This document shows, piece after piece, positions 1 through 7,617 of a DNA stretch of 64,000 nt. Below the pieces are notes generated by a model. That model was not told the DNA's origin. It saw nothing but the letters and a program-made list of their open reading frames with translations, and ran no database searches. The DNA lies in the NCBI GenBank assembly GCA_017937505.1, contig JAGBDL010000135.1, positions 1 through 64,000 on the forward strand, given 5' to 3'. The first letter of the stretch is position 1. Each line of letters opens with the position of its first letter. Made by a program: the position numbers and the translations under genes. Source of the stretch: Clostridia bacterium. Its GTDB lineage: Bacteria > Bacillota > Clostridia > Christensenellales > Aristaeellaceae.

Positions 1-1
1 C

Positions 2-805
2 CCGCCGCGCGACTCGGGCATCTCCGGCTTTCTGGCCGGCGCGCAGGCGCTTGCGCAGGCCGGTGCGGACGCGGTGACGATCGCCGACTGCCCGATTGGC
101 CGCGCGCGCATGGATTCCAGCCTGTTGGCCTGCAAGCTCAGCCGCGAGCTGGGCATCGAGGCGCTGCCGCACATGACCTGCCGGGACCGCAACGTGAATG
201 CGACCAAGGCGCTGCTGCTGGGGCTTTCCATGGAGGGCGTGCACAATGTGCTCGCCGTTACGGGCGATCCCGTGCCCACCAGCGACCGGGGCAGCGTGAA
301 GAGCGTGTTCCAGTTCAACTCGCGCGTGCTGGCGCGCTTTGTGCGCAGCCTGTCGCAGACGGGGGAAACCGAGCCGTTCTTCCTGTGCGGCGCGCTGAAC
401 ATCAACGCGGTGAATTTTGAAAGCGAGCTGGAGCGCGCGAAGGACAAGGAAGCGTGCGGCATCGAGGCGTTCCTGACGCAGCCCGTGCTCAGCGAGCGCG
501 CGGCGCAGAATCTTTCTCTGGCGAGAAGGACGCTCTCGGGGAAGATCCTGGGCGGCCTGTTCCCGGTGGTCAGCTTAAACAATGCGCGCTTTTTGAGCAG
601 CGAGGTGGCGGGCATCTCGGTGGACGAGCAGGTGATCGCGGCCTATGAAGGGCTTGACCGCGCGCAGGGCGAGGCGATGGCGGTGCGCCTGTGCGCACAG
701 GCGGCTGCGCGCATCGCGCCGGATGTGGACGGATACTACATCATGACCCCGTTCCAGCGGGTGCAGCTGGTCTGCCGCGTGATGGAGGAAATCAAAAAGC
801 TTTGA
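2..805 (+). CDS. metF: methylenetetrahydrofolate reductase domain protein, 5' end cut by window
   Basis: The reading frame is open from the window edge, so the N-terminus is missing. The visible 267 residues resemble the MTHFR TIM barrel, which makes 5-methyl-THF from methylene-THF using FAD: ITIADCP-like strand (VTIADCPIGRARMDS), HMTCRDRN, and NVLAVTGDPVP. In Bacillota these motifs occur in stand-alone MetF and in YitJ-type proteins with an N-terminal homocysteine S-methyltransferase domain. Because the beginning is outside the window I cannot tell which form this is. The protein ends normally (EEIKKL). It is followed by about 155 bases without a gene, then by the convergent rhomboid gene. 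Confidence 0.85.
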   Translation, partial: PPRDSGISGFLAGAQALAQAGADAVTIADCPIGRARMDSSLLACKLSRELGIEALPHMTCRDRNVNATKALLLGLSMEGVHNVLAVTGDPVPTSDRGSVKSVFQFNSRVLARFVRSLSQTGETEPFFLCGALNINAVNFESELERAKDKEACGIEAFLTQPVLSERAAQNLSLARRTLSGKILGGLFPVVSLNNARFLSSEVAGISVDEQVIAAYEGLDRAQGEAMAVRLCAQAAARIAPDVDGYYIMTPFQRVQLVCRVMEEIKKL

Positions 806-912
806 AAAGCACGCGAAGCGAGGAAGGGGTCTGGGGATGAAATCCCCGGGCGGGTTTGGGCGGCAGCCCAACGTTCTCTGCGAGCAAAGTGCGAGAATGC
901 AGCATAAGCAGC
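806..912. repeat. possible palindromic intergenic repeat between convergent genes
   Basis: This gene-free stretch is GC-rich and internally palindromic (GGGGATGAAATCCCC at about 833-847, then GGGTTTGGG and GGCAGCCC). No promoter or gene start is visible and the next gene is convergent. It has the look of a dispersed intergenic element, but only one copy was noticed in this window, so repeat status is unproven. Confidence 0.25.
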
Positions 913-913
913 A

Positions 914-948
914 TAAAAAGAGCCGCTGGCAACCCTGCCAACGGCTCT
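914..948 (-). terminator. rho-independent terminator of the rhomboid gene
   Basis: Read on the minus strand, AGAGCCG plus TGGCA pairs across a 4-base loop with TGCCA plus CGGCTCT (stem 919-948, one mismatch), followed by TTTTT at 918-914. It lies 12 bases past the rhomboid stop codon. On the plus strand the stem has no T-tract. Confidence 0.8.
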
Positions 949-960
949 CTGCATGTCGGT

Positions 961-1524
961 TTATTTGTGCCAGAACAGCCCCATCACCGCGCCGCATATG
1001 CCGCCGACGATGTGGGACAGGTGGGAGATGTTGTCCGCGGAGAACAGGCCGCCGAGGATCTCCTGCGTCAGGTACAGCGCAGCCACGGCGACCAGCGTCA
1101 GCGGGATCTCGCCGCCGCGGCTGCCGCTGGTGGAGGCCAGGAAGATGAGCATGTACACGATGCCGCTTGCGCCCATGAGCGCGCCGCTGCCCAGAAACAT
1201 ATGAAACAGCCCGGAAACCACGGCGGTGACGGCGAACATCAGCAGAAGGCGAAGGCTGCCGTAGCGCTCCTCGACGATCGGGCCGAGCGCCAGGATCAGC
1301 GCCATGTTGCTCACATAGTGGGCAAACGAGGTGTGGCCCATCACATGGCACAAAAGGCGCGCGTAGGTCAGCGGATGAAGAAAGCTGGATTTGTACACGC
1401 TGAAAAGCAGAAGGTCGGATGCGCCGCCGCTGAGCATGGACAGGCCGAGCGCGCCCAGGGACAGCAGCGCAAAGCACAGCACTGCGGGCGCGTTGAACGA
1501 GAAGATGATTTTGCTCTTTTTCAT
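961..1524 (-). CDS. rhomboid family intramembrane serine protease
   Basis: A 187-residue polytopic membrane protein with the rhomboid signatures: the HxxxN-type motif in HYVSNM (residues 69-74), the catalytic serine in GASG (Ser120) and the catalytic histidine in HLSHIVGG (His171). Rhomboids cleave transmembrane substrates within the bilayer; the substrate here is unknown. The start was placed at MKKSKIIF because AGGAG sits a few bases upstream, although the frame continues 17 codons further. It is transcribed alone between a sigma-A type promoter (1557-1585) and a terminator (914-948). Six hydrophobic segments fit the minimal bacterial rhomboid core, with no extra soluble domain. Confidence 0.85.
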   Translation of the reverse strand: MKKSKIIFSFNAPAVLCFALLSLGALGLSMLSGGASDLLLFSVYKSSFLHPLTYARLLCHVMGHTSFAHYVSNMALILALGPIVEERYGSLRLLLMFAVTAVVSGLFHMFLGSGALMGASGIVYMLIFLASTSGSRGGEIPLTLVAVAALYLTQEILGGLFSADNISHLSHIVGGICGAVMGLFWHK

Positions 1525-1556
1525 ATGAACTCCTGTCTGCATGATTCTTTGAGCAC

Positions 1557-1585
1557 AGTATACCATGCGCGGCACGCGGGCGCAA
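1557..1585 (-). promoter_or_regulatory. sigma-A type promoter for the rhomboid gene
   Basis: On the minus strand, TTGCGC (1585-1580), a 17-base spacer and TATACT (1562-1557). The TGG just before the -10 fits an extended -10. It sits about 33 bases upstream of the chosen start. Confidence 0.6.
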
Positions 1586-1620
1586 GCATGGACGATTTCA
1601 TGATTTTCTCGCCAAAGGGC

Positions 1621-1649
1621 TTGAAGGAACTGCTTTTTTGTGGGATAAT
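1621..1649 (+). promoter_or_regulatory. sigma-A type promoter for the ABC-F/pgsA operon
   Basis: TTGAAG (1621-1626), 17-base spacer, GATAAT (1644-1649), with TG two bases upstream giving an extended -10. The start codon of the ABC-F gene is 60 bases downstream. Confidence 0.7.
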
Positions 1650-1709
1650 ACGAATTGGTATGTATTCAACCAGAAAGATGACAACCTCAAAAAGGAGAAC
1701 CAGGAAGCC

Positions 1710-3329
1710 ATGATCGCAACCCAGAACGTATCGCTCTCTTACAGCGGAAAGCCGCTCTTCAAGAACGTCAATATCAAGTTTACCGCCGGCAACTGCTACG
1801 GCATTATCGGCGCGAACGGCACCGGCAAGTCGACCTTCCTCAAGGTGCTTTCCGGCGAGCTGGAGCCGACCACGGGCGACGTCGTGATTACCCCGGGCGA
1901 GCGCATGGCCGTTCTCAGGCAGAACCACTTTGAGTTTGATGAATACGAAGTCCTGACCACGGTCATCATGGGTCATAAGCGCCTGTATGAGATCATGAAG
2001 GAGAAGGACGAGCTCTACGCCAAGGAGGATTTCACCGACGAGGACGGCGAGCGCGCCAGCGTGCTGGAGGGCGAGTTCGCGGAGCTGGACGGATGGAACG
2101 CCGAGAGCAACGCGGAGATGATCCTCACCGGCCTGGGCATCAGCCTGGACATGGAGCATATGCTCATGAAGGAGCTGGACGGCAGCCAGAAGGTCAAGGT
2201 CCTGCTGGCACAGGCGCTCTTTGGCAGCCCGGACATCCTGCTGCTGGACGAGCCGACCAACTATCTGGACATCCAGTCCGTCCGCTGGCTGGAAAACTTC
2301 CTGCTGGACTTCCCGAACACGGTCATCGTCGTCAGCCACGACCGTCACTTCCTCAACAAGGTCTGCACGCACATCTGCGACATCGACTTCGGCAAGATTC
2401 AGATGTATGTGGGCAACTACGACTTCTGGTATGAGTACACCCAGATGGCGGCCCGCCAGCAGAAGGATCTCAACAAGAAGAACGAGCAGAAGATCAAGGA
2501 GCTGCAGGCGTTCATCCAGCGCTTCTCCGCCAACGCCAGCAAGAGCAAGCAGGCGACCAGCCGCAAAAAGCTGCTGGATAACCTGCAGATGGAAAACTTC
2601 ATGCCGTCCTCCCGCCGCTATCCGTACGTCTCCTGGAAGCCGGACCGCGACATCGGCAACGATCTGCTGACGGTGACGAACCTTTCCAAGACCGTCAACG
2701 GCCGCAAGGTGCTCAACAACATCTCCTTCGTGCTGACCCCGGGCGACAAGGTCGCCTTTGTCGGCACGGACGAGCTGGCGCGCACCACGCTCTTCCAGAT
2801 TCTCATGGGCGAGCTGGAGCCGGACGAGGGCAGCTTCAAGTGGGGCATCACGACCTCGCAGAGCTATTTCCCCAAGGACAACAGCGCTTATTTTGACGGC
2901 TGCGAATACAATCTGATCGACTGGCTGCGTCAGTTCTCCGTCAGCCAGTACGAGAGCGATATCCGCGGCTGGCTGGGCCGCATGCTCTTCTCCGGCGAGG
3001 ACGCGCTCAAGCAGGCGAAGGTGCTCTCCGGCGGCGAGAAGGTGCGCTGCATGCTGGCGCGCATGATGCTCTCCGGCGCGAACGTGCTGGTGCTCGATGA
3101 GCCGACCAACCACCTGGACCTCGAGTCCATCACGGCGCTGAACAAGGGCATGATCGAGTTCACCGGCTCCATGCTCTTTGCCACGCAGGATCACGAGTGC
3201 ATTCAGACGGTGGCCAACCGCATCATGGAGATTCTGCCGGGCGGCCTGGTGGATCGCCGCGAGAGCTACGACGATTACCTGGACAGCGAGATTGCCGCGC
3301 AGCAGCGTGCGGCGCTGATGCAGGCGTAA
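1710..3329 (+). CDS. ykpA: ABC-F family ATPase, YkpA/YbiT type
   Basis: A 539-residue protein with two ABC domains and no membrane segments, closely resembling B. subtilis YkpA in length and sequence. Domain 1 has Walker A GANGTGKST (about 34-42), a degenerate signature (LDGSQKVKV), LLLDEPTNYLD and the H-switch SHDRH. Domain 2 has a degenerate Walker A (GTDELARTT, no GK), LSGGEKVRC and VLDEPTNHLD, and its H-switch reads TQDHE. ABC-F proteins act on the ribosome as translation factors, some giving antibiotic resistance; this subgroup is a housekeeping type. The start is ATG at 1710 with AAAGGAG upstream rather than earlier in-frame codons. The phosphatidyltransferase gene follows after 44 bases. 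Confidence 0.9.
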   Translation: MIATQNVSLSYSGKPLFKNVNIKFTAGNCYGIIGANGTGKSTFLKVLSGELEPTTGDVVITPGERMAVLRQNHFEFDEYEVLTTVIMGHKRLYEIMKEKDELYAKEDFTDEDGERASVLEGEFAELDGWNAESNAEMILTGLGISLDMEHMLMKELDGSQKVKVLLAQALFGSPDILLLDEPTNYLDIQSVRWLENFLLDFPNTVIVVSHDRHFLNKVCTHICDIDFGKIQMYVGNYDFWYEYTQMAARQQKDLNKKNEQKIKELQAFIQRFSANASKSKQATSRKKLLDNLQMENFMPSSRRYPYVSWKPDRDIGNDLLTVTNLSKTVNGRKVLNNISFVLTPGDKVAFVGTDELARTTLFQILMGELEPDEGSFKWGITTSQSYFPKDNSAYFDGCEYNLIDWLRQFSVSQYESDIRGWLGRMLFSGEDALKQAKVLSGGEKVRCMLARMMLSGANVLVLDEPTNHLDLESITALNKGMIEFTGSMLFATQDHECIQTVANRIMEILPGGLVDRRESYDDYLDSEIAAQQRAALMQA

Positions 3330-3373
3330 TGCGCGCGGCGGCTGGAAACGGCGTGCAGAAAGGAGGAGCGTCA

Positions 3374-3919
3374 GTGGAGCGCATTCGTTGGGAAGAGTCG
3401 CTGAACGTGCCGAATCTGCTGACGCTGCTTCGCATGGCGCTGCTGCCTGCCGTCGTCTGGCGTTATCGCCTGGGCGATATGGCCGGCGCGCTGGCGGTGT
3501 ACCTGGTCGCCGTGCTCACCGATGCGGTGGACGGCTTCATCGCGCGCAGGTTCCATCAGATCACCGCGCTGGGCAAGCTGCTGGATCCCATCGCCGACAA
3601 GCTGTCGCTGCTGACGCTGCTGGGGCTGTTCGTCGCGGACGGACAGATCCCGCCGTGGCTTCTGACGATCGTCCTGATCAAGGAAGCGATCCTGATTGCC
3701 GGCGGTGCGGCGGCGCTGCGAAGAGGAATCGTCGTCTATGCGATGCCAATCGGGAAGGTGACGACCGTGACGTTCATTCTGTCGATGGTCGCCAGGTTTT
3801 TGGCCGTGAGGCAGCTGGCAGATCTTCTGCTCGGCGTGTCGGTTGTGCTGTCGCTGCTGTCGCTGATCTGGTACGGCATGGTGCTGCTGCGCAGAATGCG
3901 CATTCATCCCGGCGTCTGA
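3374..3919 (+). CDS. pgsA: CDP-alcohol phosphatidyltransferase, PgsA-like
   Basis: A 181-residue membrane protein carrying the complete CDP-alcohol phosphatidyltransferase motif D50-x2-D53-G-x2-A-R-x8-G-x3-D71-x3-D75. These enzymes swap CMP of CDP-diacylglycerol for an alcohol at the membrane; PgsA makes phosphatidylglycerophosphate, the likeliest assignment, although a cardiolipin-synthase-like role cannot be excluded from the motif. Translation is placed at GTG 3374 because AAAGGAGG lies just upstream. It appears co-transcribed with the ABC-F gene, and a strong terminator follows its stop codon. Confidence 0.85.
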   Translation: MERIRWEESLNVPNLLTLLRMALLPAVVWRYRLGDMAGALAVYLVAVLTDAVDGFIARRFHQITALGKLLDPIADKLSLLTLLGLFVADGQIPPWLLTIVLIKEAILIAGGAAALRRGIVVYAMPIGKVTTVTFILSMVARFLAVRQLADLLLGVSVVLSLLSLIWYGMVLLRRMRIHPGV

Positions 3920-3937
3920 TACAACAAGAGGCATGCT

Positions 3938-3974
3938 CAGGCTCCCGCAAGAGCGCGGGGGCCTGCTTTCTTTA
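3938..3974 (+). terminator. rho-independent terminator after pgsA
   Basis: CAGGCTCCCGC (3938-3948) pairs with GCGGGGGCCTG (3955-3965) over 11 base pairs with one G-T wobble, 6-base loop, followed by a T-rich tract (CTTTCTTTAATT). Confidence 0.85.
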
Positions 3975-4053
3975 ATTGCCAGCATGCCCCGGCGCGGGGA
4001 TGCAAACGATATCCTCAGGCTCACAGCACGGTGAAAGCGGGGCGGCAAGCGGC

Positions 4054-4521
4054 ATGGTCAGAATGAGCGCTTTGCGCAATATTCCGGTGATCTGCCATAG
4101 CCGGCAGATCGGCCTTTTGCAGAGCATCAGCCTGGACGCAGCGCAAAAAAGGGTTCACGCGCTGGTGGTCTCCTGCGGGATGCGCGGGAAACGGGTGGTG
4201 CTCAGAGAGCATGTGCAGGCGATTGCCGGCGGCTTCATTCTGGCGGATCAGGACGAAAAATACAAGCGCGTCTACGAAAGGGCGGGCAGTCCGTTTGTGC
4301 GGGATACCACCGGCATGCTTGCCGGCCGCGTGACGGATTATGCCGTTGACGAGCAGACGCTTGAGGTTCTGGCCGCTGAGATCATGCCGGGCTACTGGCC
4401 GGCGAGCAGCCGTCAAAGGTTCTGGGCGTTTGCCTATCACAGCGCGGACGACTCGGACGGGGGCCTGATCGTTCCTGCTTCCCTGGGCAGTGGGCTGAGC
4501 TTTTCAAGGGAGGGAATCTGA
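4054..4521 (+). CDS. PRC-barrel domain protein, YrrD-like
   Basis: A soluble protein of about 155 residues that looks like two consecutive PRC-barrel-type modules: an N-terminal one with IGLLQSISLDAAQKRVHALVV and a second one with TGMLAGRVTDYAVDEQTLEVLA. PRC barrels are small beta-barrels that mediate protein or RNA interactions. In B. subtilis a similar gene, yrrD, lies upstream of yrrI as here. The start is uncertain: ATG 4054 or 4063 are both possible, since the frame extends further upstream into the preceding terminator and no strong ribosome binding site is seen. No molecular function is known for this family in Clostridia. Confidence 0.65.
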   Translation: MVRMSALRNIPVICHSRQIGLLQSISLDAAQKRVHALVVSCGMRGKRVVLREHVQAIAGGFILADQDEKYKRVYERAGSPFVRDTTGMLAGRVTDYAVDEQTLEVLAAEIMPGYWPASSRQRFWAFAYHSADDSDGGLIVPASLGSGLSFSREGI

Positions 4522-4522
4522 G

Positions 4523-4684
4523 ATGCGCGTATCCACCATGAAAGGAATGGCTGCCGGAGGTCTGCTTGGCCTGACCGTCGGCGCAGGACTGATGATGATG
4601 CCGCAGGGAAAGCGAATGAAGCGCGTGCTGGCGAAAAATGGCCCGCAGTTGGTCAAGCAGGTTGCGGAGTGCTGGATCAGATAA
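4523..4684 (+). CDS. 53-residue glycine-rich membrane-anchored protein
   Basis: Starts one base after the PRC-barrel stop codon, with AGGGAGGG about 9 bases upstream, so translation is well supported. The peptide has a Gly/Ala/Leu/Met-rich hydrophobic stretch (residues 9-27, GMAAGGLLGLTVGAGLMMM) followed by a basic tail (KRMKRVLAKNG) and an amphipathic end. It resembles in layout the small YrzQ-type proteins beside yrrD in Bacillus, but I cannot confirm homology by eye. Likely a single-pass or membrane-surface protein of unknown role. Confidence 0.6.
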   Translation: MRVSTMKGMAAGGLLGLTVGAGLMMMPQGKRMKRVLAKNGPQLVKQVAECWIR

Positions 4685-4755
4685 AGGAAGGGGGAAAGCT
4701 CAAAAGGCTTTCCCTCTCTCTTTGACGGGGAAATTCGGGCAACGGAGGCGCTGAC

Positions 4756-5784
4756 ATGAAAAGCAGAAAGACGCTGGCGTATGCGCTGGGCGCGCTAATT
4801 CTTTTTCTGTATCTGTACCGCAGGCGCGGCGCGGTGCTGGGCATTGCGGCGGTGTTTGCCTTTGCGGGCGTGTTCACGCTGCTGCTGGCACCCGTATGCC
4901 GCGCGCTTGAACGCCGCGGCGTGCGTCCGTCGCTGGCGGCAGGCGTTGCGGTGGGTGGGCTGCTTCTGCTGGCGCTGCTCATCGTGTCGGCGTTTGTCCC
5001 ATATCTGGCGACGCGCTCCATCGAGCTGGTTCGCCGCAACGCGCCAACGGTCACGGCGATCATGCAGCGGGCGGGCGAGATGCTGGAGCATGCGGGGCTG
5101 CGCGGCGCGGGCGGGCGGGGCTCCGGCGACATGATCGCCTCTTCGGTGGCCGGCGTGACGGCGTTTGCTGCGCGGGGCGGCATGGCCTTTGCCGCGCAGA
5201 CGGGACGGATTCTGTTTGCGCTGGTGCTTTCGTATTACCTGCTCTGCGAGCGAAAGCGCCTTAGCGGACATCTGCTTCTGTTTGTGCCGCCTGCCTGGCG
5301 CCCGGCAGTGCTCTCCGCGCTGCTGGGGTGCAGGAACGCGGCCATGGGCTATCTGTCCGGCATGCTCAAGACGAGCGCCTTCGTGGGCGCGGCGACCTAC
5401 CTGGGGCTTGTGCTCCTTGGCGTTCCGGACGCGCTGCTTCTGGCGCTGTTCATGGGCATCTTCGAGGTGCTGCCGTATGTGGGCCCCGTGCTGGCGGCGA
5501 TCCCGATCCTGCTGAGCAGCCTGCCGCAGGGCCTGAATCAGACGCTGCTGGCTCTCGCACTGGTGGTGCTGGTGCAGCAGATCGAGGGCAATTTCATCAG
5601 CCCGTACTTCACGGCCTCCAGCACGTCGATTCATCCGCTGGCGGCGCTGGTCAGCGTGTTTGTGCTGGGCAGCCTGATGGGCATTTGGGGCATTCTGCTC
5701 GCCGTGCCGCTGGTGGTAGCGCTGCGGAGCCTGCTCTGGTCGATCCGGCAGGCGCGCGGCCTGGCGATCGCGGGGCAGACCTGA
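4756..5784 (+). CDS. AI-2E family transporter (YrrI/YtvI-like permease)
   Basis: A 342-residue membrane protein with about seven to eight hydrophobic segments and the conserved C-terminal part of the AI-2E/UPF0118 family (GIFEVLPYVGPVLAAIP around residues 235-252, and QIEGNFISPYF near 275-285). Members export or exchange small solutes; autoinducer-2 export is documented for few, so the substrate is open. The start ATG follows GGAGG. In B. subtilis the related yrrI precedes alaS-yrzL-yrrK; here the same order is kept but alaS is absent between this gene and ireB. Confidence 0.85.
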   Translation: MKSRKTLAYALGALILFLYLYRRRGAVLGIAAVFAFAGVFTLLLAPVCRALERRGVRPSLAAGVAVGGLLLLALLIVSAFVPYLATRSIELVRRNAPTVTAIMQRAGEMLEHAGLRGAGGRGSGDMIASSVAGVTAFAARGGMAFAAQTGRILFALVLSYYLLCERKRLSGHLLLFVPPAWRPAVLSALLGCRNAAMGYLSGMLKTSAFVGAATYLGLVLLGVPDALLLALFMGIFEVLPYVGPVLAAIPILLSSLPQGLNQTLLALALVVLVQQIEGNFISPYFTASSTSIHPLAALVSVFVLGSLMGIWGILLAVPLVVALRSLLWSIRQARGLAIAGQT

Positions 5785-5807
5785 AAAAGAATTTCCATGG
5801 CAGGAGA

Positions 5808-5836
5808 TTGAAACCGTTCGCCGTATCGTGTATAAT
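5808..5836 (+). promoter_or_regulatory. sigma-A type promoter for ireB-ruvX operon
   Basis: TTGAAA (5808-5813), 17-base spacer, consensus TATAAT (5831-5836), 34 bases before the ireB start. One of the strongest promoter matches in the window. Confidence 0.85.
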
Positions 5837-5870
5837 ATAGTCTGTCAACAACCTGGAAGGGGGACGCGCC

Positions 5871-6131
5871 ATGATCAATTCGGATATGGGGACGCAGCAT
5901 TTCAAGGCCATCAGCGACAATCCGCAGGACGCGCAGACGATCCTGCTGTGCGTGTACCACGCGCTGTCTGCAAAGGGCTACGATCCGATCACGCAGATCG
6001 TGGGCTACCTGATCAGCGGTGATCCGACGTACATTACCAGCTATCAGAACGCCCGCTCGCTGATCTGCCGCATCGACAGGGATGAGCTGCTTGAGGAGCT
6101 TGTGCAGTTCTATCTGTCCAAGAACGTTTGA
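5871..6131 (+). CDS. ireB: IreB family regulatory phosphoprotein (YrzL, DUF965)
   Basis: An 86-residue protein matching the IreB/DUF965 family over its whole length, with the conserved core [20 protein letters not shown] (residues 35-54) and [18 protein letters not shown]. In Enterococcus faecalis IreB is a substrate of the serine/threonine kinase IreK and lowers cephalosporin resistance; elsewhere its role is less clear. GGAAGGGGG precedes ATG 5871. The gene has its own promoter and is 11 bases ahead of ruvX, a neighbourhood conserved across Bacillota (yrzL-yrrK). Confidence 0.93.
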   Translation: MINSDMGTQHFKAISDNPQDAQTILLCVYHALSAKGYDPITQIVGYLISGDPTYITSYQNARSLICRIDRDELLEELVQFYLSKNV

Positions 6132-6142
6132 GGACGCCGGAG

Positions 6143-6847
6143 ATGAACGAGAGAATTGTCGCGCTGGACGTGGGAGACCGCCGCATCGGCATCGCCGTGA
6201 GCGATCCGCTGGGCGTGACCGCGCAGCCGATTGAGACATACACGCGCATTGGATATGGCCCGGATACGCGCCATATCGCAGAGCTTGCCCGCAGGTATGA
6301 GACGAACAGGATTCTCTGTGGCCTGCCGCGCAACATGGACGGCACGCAGGGCTTTCAGGTGGAGAAGGTTCGGGAGTTTGCCGCAAAGCTGGAGGAATTG
6401 GGACTGGCGGTCGAGTACTACGATGAGCGCATGACCACCATGCTCGCCGAGAACGCGCTGCTGGAGGCGAACATGCGCCGCGAGGACCGCAAGAAGAAGG
6501 TCGACATGGTCGCCGCGGTGGTGATTCTTCAGTCCTATCTCGATGCATGCGCTGCGATGGCGGACGACGGGGAAGACGAAGAGGAAGACGACGACGGCAT
6601 CCTGGAGATGGAGGACGAGGACGGCAACCCGATTCGCTTCTATCTGAGCGCCAGCATCCGCTATGCGGGCGAGGATTATGTGCTGCTGACCTGCGCGGAG
6701 GCGACACAGGATATCGAGCAGGACGAGAGCTTCATCATGCGCTGCACGACGGACGGCGAGGGCAACGCCTGCTACCAGTCCCTGGAGGACGAGGCGCTCA
6801 TCGCGGCGGTCTACGAGGCGTATCTGGCGCAGAGCGAGGAAGCCTGA
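6143..6847 (+). CDS. ruvX: RuvX/YqgF-type nuclease fused to a DUF1292 domain
   Basis: Residues 1 to about 138 are a complete RuvX (YqgF) RNase H-fold domain with ALDVGDRRIGIAVSD near the start, GLPRNMDG, YDERMTT and a KKKVDMVAAVVILQSYL helix. RuvX-type proteins act in Holliday-junction resolution and in 5' maturation of 16S rRNA. After an acidic linker (about 141-151, mostly D/E) the protein continues into a DUF1292-like domain (ILEMEDEDGNPIRFYLSASI, then YVLLTCAE) to residue 234. RuvX proteins are usually about 140 residues, and DUF1292 is normally a separate downstream gene (yrzB), so this is a fusion. Start ATG 6143 was preferred over a TTG 15 bases upstream. Confidence 0.9.
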   Translation: MNERIVALDVGDRRIGIAVSDPLGVTAQPIETYTRIGYGPDTRHIAELARRYETNRILCGLPRNMDGTQGFQVEKVREFAAKLEELGLAVEYYDERMTTMLAENALLEANMRREDRKKKVDMVAAVVILQSYLDACAAMADDGEDEEEDDDGILEMEDEDGNPIRFYLSASIRYAGEDYVLLTCAEATQDIEQDESFIMRCTTDGEGNACYQSLEDEALIAAVYEAYLAQSEEA

Positions 6848-6879
6848 CATTTTTGAATCATCATTTTGAAGGGGAACAC

Positions 6880-7287
6880 ATGACGGGGCCATTTGGAGAA
6901 GACGAGCTCTTTGACGACGAGTGGGTGGAAATCTGCGACATCGAGGGACACCGGATGTCCATGCGCCATCTGGCAACCATGCGTCTGGGGGAAAAGACCT
7001 ATATTCTCCTGGAGGATGGAAGCGAGGAGACGCGCGGCGAAGGCGCGATGATGCTCGTGCGCGAGGATCGGACGGTCGACGGTGCCAAAGAGTATGTGGT
7101 GTCCAGCGATGAGCAGGAGATCGAGCGCGTCATCGGACGCTTTGCCGCCCATCTGTTTGAAATGACCATGCAGGACGACGATATGCCCGGGATGGACGAG
7201 CCCGATATGGAGATGGCGGAGGCCTGCGGCTGTGCGCACCGGCCGGGCGAGTTCTGCTATTGCGATGACCCGGCGTATCTGCAATGA
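6880..7287 (+). CDS. DUF1292-like protein with cysteine-containing tail
   Basis: A 135-residue acidic protein in the yrzB position after ruvX. Residues about 12-85 follow the DUF1292 pattern of an acidic strand, a YILLEDG strand (YILLEDGSEETRG) and a later helix with EIERVIGRFAAHLFEM, more diverged than the domain fused to RuvX. The last 25 residues contain CGCAH and FCYCDD, two CxC pairs that could bind a metal. GAAGGGG precedes the ATG. It lies 32 bases after ruvX without a terminator between, so it is probably part of the same operon. Function unknown. Confidence 0.7.
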   Translation: MTGPFGEDELFDDEWVEICDIEGHRMSMRHLATMRLGEKTYILLEDGSEETRGEGAMMLVREDRTVDGAKEYVVSSDEQEIERVIGRFAAHLFEMTMQDDDMPGMDEPDMEMAEACGCAHRPGEFCYCDDPAYLQ

Positions 7288-7307
7288 CGCGGATTGCATT
7301 TTTGTGC

Positions 7308-7336
7308 TTGCCATCCGACGGAAAATCATGTATAAT
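7308..7336 (+). promoter_or_regulatory. sigma-A type promoter of the pheST T-box leader
   Basis: TTGCCA (7308-7313), 17-base spacer, TATAAT (7331-7336). Transcription would begin near 7343, giving a leader of about 275 bases before pheS. Confidence 0.8.
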
Positions 7337-7342
7337 ACGCGA

Positions 7343-7587
7343 TAAAGGCGAAGATTGAGACAAAGCCCGGTACAGGCGGCCTTGCAGAGAGAGCGGAACG
7401 AGGCTGGAATTCCGCTTAGGCCTGCTGCGGGAAATTCACTCAGGAGCTGCTCCGCTGATATGTAGGCGGGGACGGATGACCCGTTATCTTGTCAAGGCCT
7501 TACTGCGCGCGCTAGCGTGCACGAGGTGAAATTTGGGTGGTACCACGGGGAAATTCAGCCTCGTCCCTTTGCGGACGGGGCTTTTTT
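7343..7587 (+). promoter_or_regulatory. T-box riboswitch, phenylalanine specific
   Basis: The leader carries the T-box hallmarks: AGAGAG in Stem I (about 7386-7392), a probable specifier loop with GAAATTCACTC, where TTC (7435-7437) would read tRNA-Phe, the T-box core GGGTGGTACCACGG (about 7535-7548) and an overlapping terminator (7558-7587). Uncharged tRNA-Phe should pair with the specifier and the T-box bulge and favour the antiterminator. The position before pheS fits the UUC specifier. The specifier assignment is by pattern, not by folding. Confidence 0.92.
7558..7587 (+). terminator. T-box attenuator terminator
   Basis: GCCTCGTCC (7558-7566) pairs with GGACGGGGC (7573-7581), loop of 6 bases, followed by TTTTTT and CTTTTT. 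It competes with the antiterminator formed by the T-box core. Confidence 0.9.
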
Positions 7588-7617
7588 CTTTTTAAAAGAA
7601 GGAGGGCTTAACTCAAC

